Assembly: GCF_003014615.1 (NCBI RefSeq)
Contig: NZ_PYGI01000001.1
Coordinates: 1 to 64,000, forward strand
DNA length: 64,000 nt
Direction: 5' to 3'
Source: Marinobacterium halophilum
GTDB lineage: Bacteria > Pseudomonadota > Gammaproteobacteria > Pseudomonadales > Balneatricaceae
The position numbers and the translations under genes are program-made. Below are positions 42,053 to 50,943 of the stretch, piece by piece. Numbering within the stretch: the stretch's first letter is position 1; every line of letters begins with the position of its first letter. The notes below the pieces were generated by a model, which saw only the letters and a list, made by a program, of their open reading frames with translations, was not told where the DNA came from and made no database searches.

Positions 42053-43259
42053 TGTAATTGTGATTGGTGCTGGCCCCTCCGGCTCTGTCGCAGCGACATC
42101 ATTGGCGAACCATGGCTACCGAGTGCTGATTCTGGAGCAACAGCATTTCCCCCGCTTTTCCATTGGCGAGAGCCTTTTGCCCCAAAGCATGGAATTTCTG
42201 GAACAGGCTGGTATGTTACAGGCCGTGATTGAATCCGGCTTTCAGCACAAAAATGGTGCCGCCTTCTGTCGAGGTCATGAATATGACTACTTTGACTTCC
42301 GGCAGAAGTTTTCCGATGGATGGGGTACCACCTTCCAGGTGCAGCGTAGTCGCTTTGACAAGACGCTTGCCGATGTGGCTGAACAGCGTGGAGTCGTAAT
42401 TCGTTACGGCCAAACGGTGACAGCAGTCGATCAGTGTGAGGGCGGGATCACCGTGGAGGTGAAATCCGAAGAGGGATCCGTCTACCATGTGACAGCAGAT
42501 TTTTTGCTCGATGGAAGTGGTTTCGGACGCGTGCTGCCGCGACTAATGAATCTGGAAAAAGCATCCCAACTGGGCACACGTATTGCCTTGTTTACTCATA
42601 TTGAGGATAACATCCGGGATAGTCGTTTTGATCGCAATAAAATCCTGATCACAGTGCACCCCGAAAATCCAGAAATATGGTATTGGCTAATCCCGTTCAG
42701 CGATGGTCGTGCGTCGGTGGGTGTAGTGCTGCCGCGGGAGCTGTTTGATGAAGCCAGCCAAGAGCAGAAGGCAACCCTACAGCGTTATATTAGTGAAGGC
42801 GGGATGCTGAGCGAAGTTTTGGCCAACGCAGTGTTCGATACTCCTGTACGGACATTGGGTGGATACTCCTGTGATGTGAAAAGCCTCTACGGTGAACGTT
42901 TTGCACTGCTGGGTAACGCCGGAGAATTTCTAGATCCAGTGTTTTCATCCGGTGTCACCATAGCGCTTAAATCAGCGACTCTGGCTGCTGCCACCGTACA
43001 CCGTCAACTACAGGGACTTGAGCCTGACTGGGAACTCGAATACGCGGCCCCACTGAAAACCGGTATCGATACGTTCAGGGTGTTCGTGGAAGGCTGGTAT
43101 GACGGCCGGTTGCAGGATGTAATTTTCGCTGGCAGCAAAAATGAGTCTGTGAAGGGAATGATCAGCTCTATTTTAGCCGGTTATGCCTGGGATACGCGTA
43201 ACCCCTATGTCCGCGAGCCTGCGCGACTGAGCACGCTGGCCGAACTATGTCGTCTTTGA
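42027..43259 (+). CDS. FAD-dependent oxidoreductase, flavin-halogenase-like
   Basis: A 410-residue flavoprotein. The FAD loop VIGAGPSGSVAATSL is at residue 11, followed by LLEQ-type acidic strand and ESLLPQSMEFLEQAG, as in geranylgeranyl reductase and halogenase relatives. WYWLIP at residues 218-223 matches the WxWxIP motif of flavin-dependent halogenases. It could oxidise, hydroxylate or halogenate the aryl head. Similar proteins occur in other aryl polyene and xanthomonadin loci. An ATG with AGGAGAAACAACG is used; the 3' end is coupled to the lipoprotein gene. Confidence 0.85.
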   Translation: MAELQGRYDVIVIGAGPSGSVAATSLANHGYRVLILEQQHFPRFSIGESLLPQSMEFLEQAGMLQAVIESGFQHKNGAAFCRGHEYDYFDFRQKFSDGWGTTFQVQRSRFDKTLADVAEQRGVVIRYGQTVTAVDQCEGGITVEVKSEEGSVYHVTADFLLDGSGFGRVLPRLMNLEKASQLGTRIALFTHIEDNIRDSRFDRNKILITVHPENPEIWYWLIPFSDGRASVGVVLPRELFDEASQEQKATLQRYISEGGMLSEVLANAVFDTPVRTLGGYSCDVKSLYGERFALLGNAGEFLDPVFSSGVTIALKSATLAAATVHRQLQGLEPDWELEYAAPLKTGIDTFRVFVEGWYDGRLQDVIFAGSKNESVKGMISSILAGYAWDTRNPYVREPARLSTLAELCRL

Positions 43260-43801
43260 TGCGTTACCTGTTGCCGGTGGTGTTCTGTTTGCTGTCAGGT
43301 TGCTCGCTTTTTCGTCCCGCTCCCGAGGTGCCCCCAATGCTGGCATTGCTACCACCGGTTGACGGTCCGGCACCGATGCTCTTGAAGCAGAAAGTAACCA
43401 TGCAGGCACGGGGTGAGCGTTTCCAGTTTCTGATCGTTAGCCGGTTCGATGCCACACAGGCCCGGTTGGTGGCATTAATGCCAACCGGCCAACAATTGAT
43501 AGCACTGGAATATGACGGTAAACAGCTACATCAAAGCGTTGCCGTTCCGGTGGAACTACCGGGCGAGGCGATTCTGGCCACGATACAGTTTGCTTTCTGG
43601 CCGGAAGCGTCAGTGCGCCAATATTACCCGCCAGAGCTGGGCTGGACCCTTCGTCTAGAGGCGAATCGGCGTCAGTTGTGGCATTATGACGCGCACTTTC
43701 TGGATATCGTTCAGGAGGCGGGTACCACGCGAGTGAAAAACTACCCGGGTGAGTATCAAGTAACCATCAAGACACTTGAACAAAAGGACCTGGAACAGTG
43801 A
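43247..43801 (+). CDS. Outer-membrane-type lipoprotein (DUF3261-like)
   Basis: A 184-residue lipoprotein: basic and hydrophobic leader, then lipobox LLSGC (Cys near residue 20), then a LolB-like beta-rich mature part (KQKVTMQARGERFQFLIVSRFDATQARLVALMPTGQ). It fits the DUF3261 protein regularly present in aryl polyene clusters and may receive the product at the outer membrane. The ATG overlapping the flavoprotein is used; a second ATG four codons later at the stop (TGATG) is equally possible. Confidence 0.83.
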   Translation: MSSLMRYLLPVVFCLLSGCSLFRPAPEVPPMLALLPPVDGPAPMLLKQKVTMQARGERFQFLIVSRFDATQARLVALMPTGQQLIALEYDGKQLHQSVAVPVELPGEAILATIQFAFWPEASVRQYYPPELGWTLRLEANRRQLWHYDAHFLDIVQEAGTTRVKNYPGEYQVTIKTLEQKDLEQ

Positions 43802-44967
43802 CCCGGTGCTATTTAAATGCCCAGTCAATGGTAAGTGCCATGGGGAGCAGTTGCCAGGCGGCATCCGACCGTTTGAAAGCGGGTAAGGCCCGATTGGCGG
43901 TAACGGATCAGTTCAGTCCGGGAGTCTGCATGCCATTGGGCCTCTATTCCGGAGCCTTGCCAGAAGTGACACTGCCGGAACCGTATTGGCACAGCCGTAA
44001 TAATCGCATGGCCTTGTTAGCCTTGAACCAGATAAGAGGCGCGGCTGAAGATGTCAGGCGACGCTTTGGTGCCCACCGTATCGGAGTTGTAATCGGTACC
44101 TCGACTTCGGGTATCAGTGACAGTGAAGCCTTTTTGAAACAGCGTGCCGCAACCGGTGCCATACCGAAAGAATATGACTACCGTTTACAGGAAATGGGAG
44201 CGACAGCGGCCTTTGTGGCCGCTGAGCTTCAGTTGAGCGGGCCAGTGTTTGGGATCTCCACCGCCTGCTCGTCCGGAGCCAAGGCCCTTGCTTCGGCACG
44301 AAGGCTGCTGCGAGCAGGGGTCTGCGATGCAGTGATTGCTGGTGGTGTAGATACGCTCTGTTACTTGACCGTACAGGGTTTTTCATCGCTGGAAGCGGTC
44401 AGCCAGCAGCCCTGCAATCCGTTTAGTGTTAATCGTAACGGCATCAACATTGGTGAGGGTGCCGGTTTGTTTCTGCTCAGTCGTGAAGAGGGGCCACAGG
44501 AACTTGCCGGTATTGGCGAAAGCTCTGATGCACACCATATCTCAGCACCTGACCCCAGCGGTGCCGGGGCAATGCGCTGCATGCAGGCCGCCTTGGCGGA
44601 TGCTGGCATTGCGCCAGAAGCGGTTGGCTATATAAACCTGCACGGCACGGCTACGGCGCTGAATGATCAGATGGAAGCGCGAGCCGTTGCCGAGGTATTT
44701 GGCCGCACTGTGCCCTGTAGTTCAACCAAGCCCTTTACCGGCCACACGCTGGGGGCCGCAGGAGCAATTGAAGTCGCGATTTGTGCCCTTGCGCTGGGGG
44801 AGCGATTTATCCCTGGCCATGCCTGGGATGGGCAGCCGGATCCGGGCTTGCCACCCCTGAACCTTGCTGTTCGGCAGTCTGAAATTGCTGATTTCGAATA
44901 TGCCTTAAGCAATTCTTTTGCTTTTGGTGGCAACAATATCTCCGTGATTTTGAGACGAAGCACATGA
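43798..44967 (+). CDS. apeO: Beta-ketoacyl-ACP synthase (ApeO-like)
   Basis: A 389-residue ketosynthase with the complete Cys-His-His triad: TACSSGAKALA, NLHGTATALND and KPFTGHTLGAAG. It is the chain-extending condensing enzyme expected to pair with the cysteine-less ApeC-like protein. GTG start overlapping the lipoprotein stop (GTGA). It overlaps the dehydratase gene by four bases. Clearly different from the other ketosynthase at the end of the operon, so they are not a recent duplication. Confidence 0.92.
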   Translation: MTRCYLNAQSMVSAMGSSCQAASDRLKAGKARLAVTDQFSPGVCMPLGLYSGALPEVTLPEPYWHSRNNRMALLALNQIRGAAEDVRRRFGAHRIGVVIGTSTSGISDSEAFLKQRAATGAIPKEYDYRLQEMGATAAFVAAELQLSGPVFGISTACSSGAKALASARRLLRAGVCDAVIAGGVDTLCYLTVQGFSSLEAVSQQPCNPFSVNRNGINIGEGAGLFLLSREEGPQELAGIGESSDAHHISAPDPSGAGAMRCMQAALADAGIAPEAVGYINLHGTATALNDQMEARAVAEVFGRTVPCSSTKPFTGHTLGAAGAIEVAICALALGERFIPGHAWDGQPDPGLPPLNLAVRQSEIADFEYALSNSFAFGGNNISVILRRST

Positions 44968-45416
44968 AACCTGAATTCAGTGTCGATGAATTGGTGCCCC
45001 ATTCCGGACAGATGAGTTTACTGTCGGAAATTACGGGTTATGGCGAAGACTGGTTATCGGCGGCGGTCGATATCACGCCTGCCTCCATGTTCGCGGATGA
45101 GCAAGGTGTACCCGCTTGGGTAGGGCTGGAGTATATGGCACAAGCGATCGGAGCCTATGCAGGACTACAGGAACGACACAACGGAGGGGTACCCCGGGTG
45201 GGCTTCCTGCTGGGAACACGCAGGTACAGTATTCCCGTGCCTCATTTTGCACAGGGAGAGCGTGTCCATCTTAAGGTTATTAAAAATATGCAGGCAGAGA
45301 ACGGCCTTTGTGCTTTTGATTGCGAGCTGATGGGAAATGGATATACAGCGACAGCCAGCCTCAATATATATCAGCCGGAAGATGCCGAGATGTTTCTACG
45401 GGATGCCAAACAATGA
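44964..45416 (+). CDS. apeP: 3-hydroxyacyl-ACP dehydratase-like hot-dog protein (ApeP-like)
   Basis: A 150-residue hot-dog protein. LVPHSGQMSLLSEITGYGEDWL and VPAWVGLEYMAQAIGAYAGLQ are typical of the ApeP-type dehydratases, which work as a pair with the FabZ-like ApeI unit; here ApeI is fused to the ligase. It should make the double bond after each extension round. It is joined to the ketosynthase and ketoreductase by ATGA overlaps at both ends. Confidence 0.88.
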   Translation: MKPEFSVDELVPHSGQMSLLSEITGYGEDWLSAAVDITPASMFADEQGVPAWVGLEYMAQAIGAYAGLQERHNGGVPRVGFLLGTRRYSIPVPHFAQGERVHLKVIKNMQAENGLCAFDCELMGNGYTATASLNIYQPEDAEMFLRDAKQ

Positions 45417-46138
45417 CAGCAACAGTTTTAGTAACCGGTTCCAGCAGGGGCATCGGTAGAGGGATCGCGCTGCGCCTGGCACAAGACGGTTATGATCTCG
45501 TTTTGCATTGCCGCTCAGGCCTGAACGCTGTGCAAGCGGTAGCTGACGAAGTTGAAGCGTTGGGCCGCAGTGCACGCATTCTACAGTTTGATATTGCTGA
45601 CCGAGAAGAGTGTCGCCAGGTATTGGAGCAGGACGTAGATGCTCATGGTGCTTACTACGGTGTGGTATGCAATGCCGGTATTGCTCGTGATAATGCTTTT
45701 CCGGCCATGCCTGAAGAGGACTGGGATATGGTACTCAGGACTAACCTGGACGGGTTTTATAATGTATTGCACCCGTTGGTCATGCCCATGATTCGGCGTA
45801 GAAAACCGGGTCGCATTGTCACACTTTCATCGGTGTCTGGTGAAATGGGTAATCGTGGACAGGTTAATTACAGTGCAGCAAAGGCTGGTATTATCGGTGC
45901 AACCAAGGCGTTGGCAGTTGAGCTGGCCAAGCGCAAGATAACTGTAAACTGTGTCGCTCCGGGACTAATTGAAACCGAAATGACCGAGCACCTGCCTATG
46001 GAAGAGGCGCTGAAAATGATACCCATGCAGAGAGTCGGCAGTGTCAATGAAATAGCCGGTACGGTCAGTTTCCTTATGTCGGAAGAGGCGGGGTACATAA
46101 CGCGCCAGGTAATATCAGTGAATGGTGGAATGTACTGA
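45413..46138 (+). CDS. apeQ: 3-oxoacyl-ACP reductase, FabG type (ApeQ-like)
   Basis: A 241-residue SDR with the NADP loop GSSRGIGRGIALRLA, the NAGIARD element, SSVSG with the catalytic serine, and YSAAKAG. It reduces the 3-keto group after each condensation. The ATG overlapping the dehydratase stop is chosen over a 31-codon in-frame extension. The stop and the next start share bases (TGATG). FabG proteins of aryl polyene clusters have this length and position. Confidence 0.93.
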   Translation: MTATVLVTGSSRGIGRGIALRLAQDGYDLVLHCRSGLNAVQAVADEVEALGRSARILQFDIADREECRQVLEQDVDAHGAYYGVVCNAGIARDNAFPAMPEEDWDMVLRTNLDGFYNVLHPLVMPMIRRRKPGRIVTLSSVSGEMGNRGQVNYSAAKAGIIGATKALAVELAKRKITVNCVAPGLIETEMTEHLPMEEALKMIPMQRVGSVNEIAGTVSFLMSEEAGYITRQVISVNGGMY

Positions 46139-47364
46139 TGAAACGGGTTGTTGTAACCGGAATGGCCGGCTTTTCTCCAATCGGTAATGACTGGTCGACC
46201 ATCAAAGAAAATCTGGCAGCTGGCCGCAGTGGTATTGTTAGAATGCATGACTGGGACCGCTATGAGGGGTTAAATACCCGATTGGCGGCGCCGGTTTCTA
46301 ATTTCAAAATGCCCTCGTATTACAACCGTAAGGCGCTGCGCAGCATGGGGCGGGTTGCCCAGTTTGGTGTGTATGCGGCGGAGCGGGCACTTGATGATGC
46401 AAACCTGCTGGACTGGGAACAACTAGGTAATGGGCGTGTTGGCATTTCATTTGGTTCATCGGCGGGTGATACCAATGCCTTCGTGGACTTTGGCAACATG
46501 CTGATGAACTGCTCCTCAGATGGACTCAATGCCAACTCTTACATCAAAATGATGGCGCACACTGGACCTGTGAACATCAGTGTACGTTTCGGTATTCGCG
46601 GTCGCGTAATTACTACTTCAAGCGCCTGTACATCGGGTAGCCAGGGCATAGGCTATGCCTATGAAGCGATCAAATTCGGTACTCAAGATGTGATGGTCGC
46701 TGGCGGCAGTGAAGGTTTGTGCGCCACCGAGGCGGCCGTATTCGATACTCTTTATGCCACCAGTGTAATGAATGACATGCCGCACTTGTCACCTCGTCCT
46801 TTTGATCGAGACCGGGATGGCCTGGTTATCGGAGAGGGTGGAGGTGTGCTGATATTAGAAGAGCTGGAGCATGCCCGTGCTCGTGGTGCCAGAATTCACG
46901 CCGAAATCGTCGGTTTTGGTACAAACTCCGACGGCAGTCATGTGACCCAACCAAGTGCCGCAACCATGGAAGTCGCTATCCGTCAGGCGTTGGATAATGC
47001 TCAGGTGTCACCCGCTGAAATTGGTTATATCAGTGCCCACGGCACCGCCACTGATCGTGGTGACATTGCCGAAAGCCAGGCCACTCATGCTGTATTTGGC
47101 GCTTCGACCCCTATTAGCTCACTGAAAAGCTATACCGGGCATACCCTTGGTGCCTGCGGTGCTTTGGAGGCATGGACCGCAATTGAAATGATGAATGAAG
47201 GCTGGTTTTCACCTACGATCAATTTAGAAAATGTAGATCCCAATTGTGCCGATTTGGATTATCTAATGCATGAAGGTCGACGTATCGACACTGAATACGT
47301 CATGAGTAATAACTTTGCGTTTGGTGGTGTCAATACCTCTTTGATTTTTAAACATTGGCGCTAA
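46138..47364 (+). CDS. apeR: Beta-ketoacyl-ACP synthase, FabF type (ApeR-like)
   Basis: A 408-residue ketosynthase with intact triad: SSACTSGSQGIGYAYEA, SAHGTATDRGD and KSYTGHTLGACG. In aryl polyene clusters the last-gene FabF-like enzyme probably carries out the first or early condensation. It completes the ketosynthase, dehydratase, reductase, ketosynthase set. Start and preceding stop overlap by one base. It is the last gene of the overlapping chain that begins at 32.8 kb. Confidence 0.92.
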   Translation: MKRVVVTGMAGFSPIGNDWSTIKENLAAGRSGIVRMHDWDRYEGLNTRLAAPVSNFKMPSYYNRKALRSMGRVAQFGVYAAERALDDANLLDWEQLGNGRVGISFGSSAGDTNAFVDFGNMLMNCSSDGLNANSYIKMMAHTGPVNISVRFGIRGRVITTSSACTSGSQGIGYAYEAIKFGTQDVMVAGGSEGLCATEAAVFDTLYATSVMNDMPHLSPRPFDRDRDGLVIGEGGGVLILEELEHARARGARIHAEIVGFGTNSDGSHVTQPSAATMEVAIRQALDNAQVSPAEIGYISAHGTATDRGDIAESQATHAVFGASTPISSLKSYTGHTLGACGALEAWTAIEMMNEGWFSPTINLENVDPNCADLDYLMHEGRRIDTEYVMSNNFAFGGVNTSLIFKHWR

Positions 47365-47500
47365 GTGATCAGGATAAAAAATAGGGATATAAATAATTCA
47401 CTACTGGAATTACTACTTTTGACTGTATAAGAACATAGTCGAAGTGGAAAGATACGCGAAGAAAATATTACTAACCTTTTTGTTAAAAATAGGCATAAAA

Positions 47501-47956
47501 ATGTTGAAAAAAACTTGCACTGTTATTCTACTGGCGGCAGCTGTTTCAGGCTGCTCAATTAAACAGCATGTGGATACGGCTGAAATTGATCGCGGAACTA
47601 CTCTCTGTGTGATAGAGAATACAGACGTACGTGAGGGCTTCTTGAACTCGATGAAGTCTGCATTGACAGAAAAAGGTGTACGGTATCAGGTAGTCAATCT
47701 CGATGCCATGCCAGCTGATTGTCGTTGGACAGCCAGTTATACAGCCCGCTGGAGTTGGGACATGGCGCTCTATATGTCTTTTGCCGAGATTCAGATCCAC
47801 AAGGACGGTATGTTACAAGGTCAGGCCCTTTACGACTCTACTCATGGCGGTGCGAATATGGGTAAGTTTATTGATGCCGAAAACAAGATAAAAGAATTGG
47901 TGGGTTCGCTACTGACCGTTAAAACAGCCGCGATATTTAACCGCTTCTTCGGATAA
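47501..47956 (+). CDS. Lipoprotein of the Sbal_3080-like family
   Basis: A 151-residue lipoprotein. MLKKTCTVILLAAAVSGCSIKQ is a type II signal with the cysteine at residue 18; the mature part holds CVIENTDVREGFLNSMKSALTEKGV and SWDMALYMSFAEIQI, which resemble the Sbal_3080-type lipoproteins. Nothing in it is catalytic. It lies 136 bases after ApeR-like in AT-richer DNA, so it may have its own promoter. The ATG is placed at the signal peptide; an in-frame ATG 19 codons earlier lacks sense. Role unknown. Confidence 0.75.
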   Translation: MLKKTCTVILLAAAVSGCSIKQHVDTAEIDRGTTLCVIENTDVREGFLNSMKSALTEKGVRYQVVNLDAMPADCRWTASYTARWSWDMALYMSFAEIQIHKDGMLQGQALYDSTHGGANMGKFIDAENKIKELVGSLLTVKTAAIFNRFFG

Positions 47957-48112
47957 CTATTCGTCCTATGGCGCTGAGGGCTTAGGTAAAGTGCTCAGTT
48001 CCTGTCGCCGTTAATCAATACCTTTTTATGCATGGCGTACTTATTGTCTGCAATTATTTTGAGACCACTGCCAAGTTTGTGCTGGCAGATAAAATTCTAA
48101 TTTTATCCACTG

Positions 48113-48146
48113 GAGGTGCCGACTTTATCGGCCCTCACAGCTTTTT
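48113..48146 (+). terminator. Possible terminator in the convergent gap before nadC
   Basis: GAGG-T-GCCGA pairs with TCGGC-CCTC (nine pairs, one bulge) around CTTTA; TTTTT follows five bases later. It would end transcription from the lipoprotein side. A second AT-only palindrome, GATAAAAT/ATTTTATC, lies at 48088-48107. Confidence 0.4.
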
Positions 48147-48166
48147 AATATTAGTGGATGGTCGTC

Positions 48167-49012
48167 TTACTCTTCAATAATCCGCATCGACAGATCCACC
48201 GCCTGACAGTGTTTGGTCAGCGCGCCGATGGAGATGTAATCCACTCCCGTACGCGCATAATCAACCAGCGTTGCATCGGTGATATTGCCTGAGGCTTCCA
48301 GCTTGGCGCGTCCTGCGGTCTGGGCGACGGCCGCAACCATGCGCTCTGGACTGAAGTTGTCCAGCATGACGATATCAGCACCCGCTACCAGTGCGCGTTC
48401 CAGCTGTTCTTCGGTTTCCACCTCAATCTCGACCGGTTTGCCCGGATGATTGGTGCGTGCGGTTGTGATCGCCTGCTCAATGCCGCCACAGGCCATGATG
48501 TGATTTTCCTTGATCAGGAACGCATCATAGAGGCCGATACGGTGGTTGAAGCAACCGCCACAGCTGACTGCATATTTCTGTGCCATGCGCAGACCGGGAA
48601 TGGTCTTGCGGGTGTCGAGCAGCTTGACGCCGGTAGCGGCGACACGCTGAGCGTAGTCATGGCTGACGGTAGCCGTGCCGGACAGGGTCTGCAGGAAGTT
48701 CAGGGCGGCACGTTCGCCGGTCAGCAATGAGCGTGCCGAGCCTTCAAGGCGGAACAATACCTGATCGCGTTCAACGCGGTCACCGTCTGCAACCAGCCAG
48801 TGCACCTGAACACTGGGGTCCACCTGGCGAAAAACTTCGTCGACCCAGGCGCGGCCGCAGATAACAGCGTCCTGGCGTGAGATGACCCGTGCTTTGGCCA
48901 AGTCGCTGGCCGGAATCAATTCGGCGGTGATATCACCGTTGCCGACATCCTCCAGCAGCGCGGTACGGACATTCTGTTCAATGATCGGTGTAAGCTCGGT
49001 CAGTGTCAGCAT
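48167..49012 (-). CDS. nadC: Nicotinate-nucleotide pyrophosphorylase NadC
   Basis: A 281-residue quinolinate phosphoribosyltransferase of NAD synthesis. The sequence [17 protein letters not shown] at residues 21-37, [44 protein letters not shown] and the barrel strands [14 protein letters not shown] and [10 protein letters not shown] are the standard landmarks. Transcribed on the minus strand, divergent from ampD with about 100 bases between. Divergent nadC/ampD is a common gammaproteobacterial arrangement. Confidence 0.97.
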   Translation of the reverse strand: MLTLTELTPIIEQNVRTALLEDVGNGDITAELIPASDLAKARVISRQDAVICGRAWVDEVFRQVDPSVQVHWLVADGDRVERDQVLFRLEGSARSLLTGERAALNFLQTLSGTATVSHDYAQRVAATGVKLLDTRKTIPGLRMAQKYAVSCGGCFNHRIGLYDAFLIKENHIMACGGIEQAITTARTNHPGKPVEIEVETEEQLERALVAGADIVMLDNFSPERMVAAVAQTAGRAKLEASGNITDATLVDYARTGVDYISIGALTKHCQAVDLSMRIIEE

Positions 49013-49115
49013 GGTGGCGGGCCTGTCCCTATGATGTACTATGGAGCGCGCATTTTAACGGAAATTGGACAGCCTGAGTATGCTGTCGTGGAACGTCTAT
49101 TAAAGAGTACACGTA

Positions 49116-49670
49116 TTGGACCCGAAACCGCTCGCCATTGTTGACCATCGTGTCACTGCCGCCCAGTTCATTCCTTCGCCCAACTGCAATGATCGTCCCG
49201 CAGGCGAAGTCTCCCTGTTGGTGATTCACAATATCAGTTTGCCACCGGGCCAGTTCGGCGGCGGCCATATCGAAGCTCTTTTTACCAACCGGCTCGACGC
49301 GACAGCGCATCCGTACTTTGCCCGCATTGCGGCACTGGAAGTGTCGGCGCACCTGTTGATTGAGCGTACTGGCGCGATGATTCAGTTTGTACCCTTTGAT
49401 CGGCGGGCCTGGCATGCGGGACAGTCCTGTTTTGAAGGGCGTGAAGCCTGTAACGACTTCTCCATCGGCATCGAGCTGGAAGGCGCGGATGATATCGCCT
49501 ACACCGATGCGCAATATGCAGCGTTGAGTGCCGTCACCCATGCCCTGCTGCAGACCTATCCGCAGCTGAGCCGTGAACGGATTACCGGCCACAGCGATAT
49601 TGCCCCCGGCCGCAAGACCGACCCCGGCCCAGCCTTTGATTGGGAACGTTTTCTCGACACGCTTGGATGA
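49116..49670 (+). CDS. ampD: 1,6-anhydro-N-acetylmuramyl-L-alanine amidase AmpD
   Basis: A 184-residue zinc amidase of cell wall recycling, cytoplasmic. LLVIHNISLPPGQFGG supplies the first zinc histidine, AHLLIERTGAMIQFVPFDRRAWHAGQS the second His region, and GHSDIAPGRKTDPGPAFDWERF the final His and Asp. There is no ATG in place; a TTG with AAAGAG eight bases upstream is the start. Its action removes the muropeptides that activate AmpR-type beta-lactamase control; no ampC/ampR is in this window. Confidence 0.94.
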   Translation: MDPKPLAIVDHRVTAAQFIPSPNCNDRPAGEVSLLVIHNISLPPGQFGGGHIEALFTNRLDATAHPYFARIAALEVSAHLLIERTGAMIQFVPFDRRAWHAGQSCFEGREACNDFSIGIELEGADDIAYTDAQYAALSAVTHALLQTYPQLSRERITGHSDIAPGRKTDPGPAFDWERFLDTLG

Positions 49671-49673
49671 TTT

Positions 49674-49693
49674 GAGAATGGTTTTCAATTATC
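49674..49693 (+). promoter_or_regulatory. Probable Fur box upstream of the ABC ATPase gene
   Basis: GAGAATGGTTTTCAATTATC resembles the Fur consensus (GATAATGATAATCATTATC) in both half-sites and lies 36 bases before the start of an FbpC-type ATPase. Iron-dependent repression is predicted. Only the consensus match supports it. Confidence 0.6.
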
Positions 49694-49729
49694 ATATGAC
49701 CCCCGATTTTCTTCCATCCCGAGGACAGC

Positions 49730-50794
49730 ATGGCCGCTTTGCTCAGTATTGAAGGTCTCAAATGTGCGTATCAGTCGCAGCTGGTACTCGATGACGTTGC
49801 GCTCTCGATAGAGCAGGGCGAAATCGCCTGTCTGCTGGGCCCCAGCGGGTGTGGCAAGACCACGGTCCTGCGCGCGATTGCCGGTTTCATTGCGCCGCTG
49901 GCGGGCACGATTCGCCTTGGCGAGCAGATCATCAGCAGCCATGAACAGGTCGTGCCGCCGGAAAAACGCGGCATGGGGATGGTGTTTCAGGATTACGCGC
50001 TGTTTCCGCACCTGAGCATTGCCGACAACATCGCCTTTGGCCTTGGCAACCTGAGCCGGGCGGACAAGCGCAAGCGCATTCAGGATGTGCTTGATCTGGT
50101 CGAGCTGCCGGACCTCAGTGACCGTTACCCGCACGAACTCTCCGGCGGGCAGCAGCAGCGTGTCGCTCTGGCACGTGCGCTGGCCCCTGATCCGCGTTTG
50201 CTGCTGATGGACGAGCCGTTTTCCAATCTGGATACCGACCTGCGTCGCCAGCTGTCACAGGAAGTCCGCGACATCCTCAAGCAGCGTGGCATTGCCGCCA
50301 TCATGGTGACTCACGACCAGCAGGAAGCCTTCACCATCAGTGACAAGATCGGCATTCTGTCAGCCGGTCGAGTACAGCAGTGGGGCGCACCGGAAGAGCT
50401 CTATTACCATCCGGCCACCCCTGAAGTGGCGGCGTTTGTCGGCAAGGGCGAGCTGTTCAACGGTTGTGTCACCGAAGAGATGGCGGTGGACACCGAACTG
50501 GGTCTGCTGGATTTTGCCGAGCCGCTGGGGGTTGAAGCCGGTGGCAAGGTACAGCTGTTTCTGCGTCCGGGCGATCTGTACCTCAGCCACGAAGGCGGCA
50601 TGCAGGGGGAGATTCTCGGCTCTGAGTTTCAGGGCAGCCTGACCCTGTACCGCATCCGCCTGAGCAGTGGCCGTGAAGTGGAAGTACTGGAACAGGGCTT
50701 ATGCCGCTACCCGGAAGGGGAACCGGTCCGTGTGCATGTGACCGCGCACCGCCCCATCGTATTCTCTGACACTGTGTCTGCACGTCACGCCTGA
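49730..50794 (+). CDS. Iron(III)-type ABC transporter ATP-binding protein (FbpC-like)
   Basis: A 354-residue ABC ATPase of the iron/sulfate/polyamine (CUT1-like) group. Walker A GPSGCGKTTVLRAIAG, signature LSGGQQQRVALARAL, Walker B LLLMDEPFSNLD and the H-loop MVTHDQQEA are intact. The last 120 residues form the TOBE-like regulatory domain, with GSEFQGSLTLYRIRL. The upstream Fur box points to ferric iron. No permease or binding protein gene is adjacent in the window, so partners must lie elsewhere or the gene is a relic of a split operon. Confidence 0.9.
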   Translation: MAALLSIEGLKCAYQSQLVLDDVALSIEQGEIACLLGPSGCGKTTVLRAIAGFIAPLAGTIRLGEQIISSHEQVVPPEKRGMGMVFQDYALFPHLSIADNIAFGLGNLSRADKRKRIQDVLDLVELPDLSDRYPHELSGGQQQRVALARALAPDPRLLLMDEPFSNLDTDLRRQLSQEVRDILKQRGIAAIMVTHDQQEAFTISDKIGILSAGRVQQWGAPEELYYHPATPEVAAFVGKGELFNGCVTEEMAVDTELGLLDFAEPLGVEAGGKVQLFLRPGDLYLSHEGGMQGEILGSEFQGSLTLYRIRLSSGREVEVLEQGLCRYPEGEPVRVHVTAHRPIVFSDTVSARHA

Positions 50795-50833
50795 GCTGAC
50801 GGCTGGCACAGTTCCTGCAAGTTACCTGCTGAA

Positions 50834-50854
50834 GACCCGCACAGGGTCATTTTT
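50834..50854 (+). terminator. Weak terminator-like hairpin after the ABC ATPase
   Basis: GACCC pairs with GGGTC around GCACA, followed by A and TTTTT, 39 bases after the ATPase stop. The stem is only five pairs, so termination may be partial. Confidence 0.4.
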
Positions 50855-50943
50855 CCTGCGGGCGGCACTCTGGTAGTGCATGATCCTCGGGGTCGTGTAC
50901 GCACGCACAATTTTGGTGCGCGTGCCCAGCAGGAATAGTGGCC

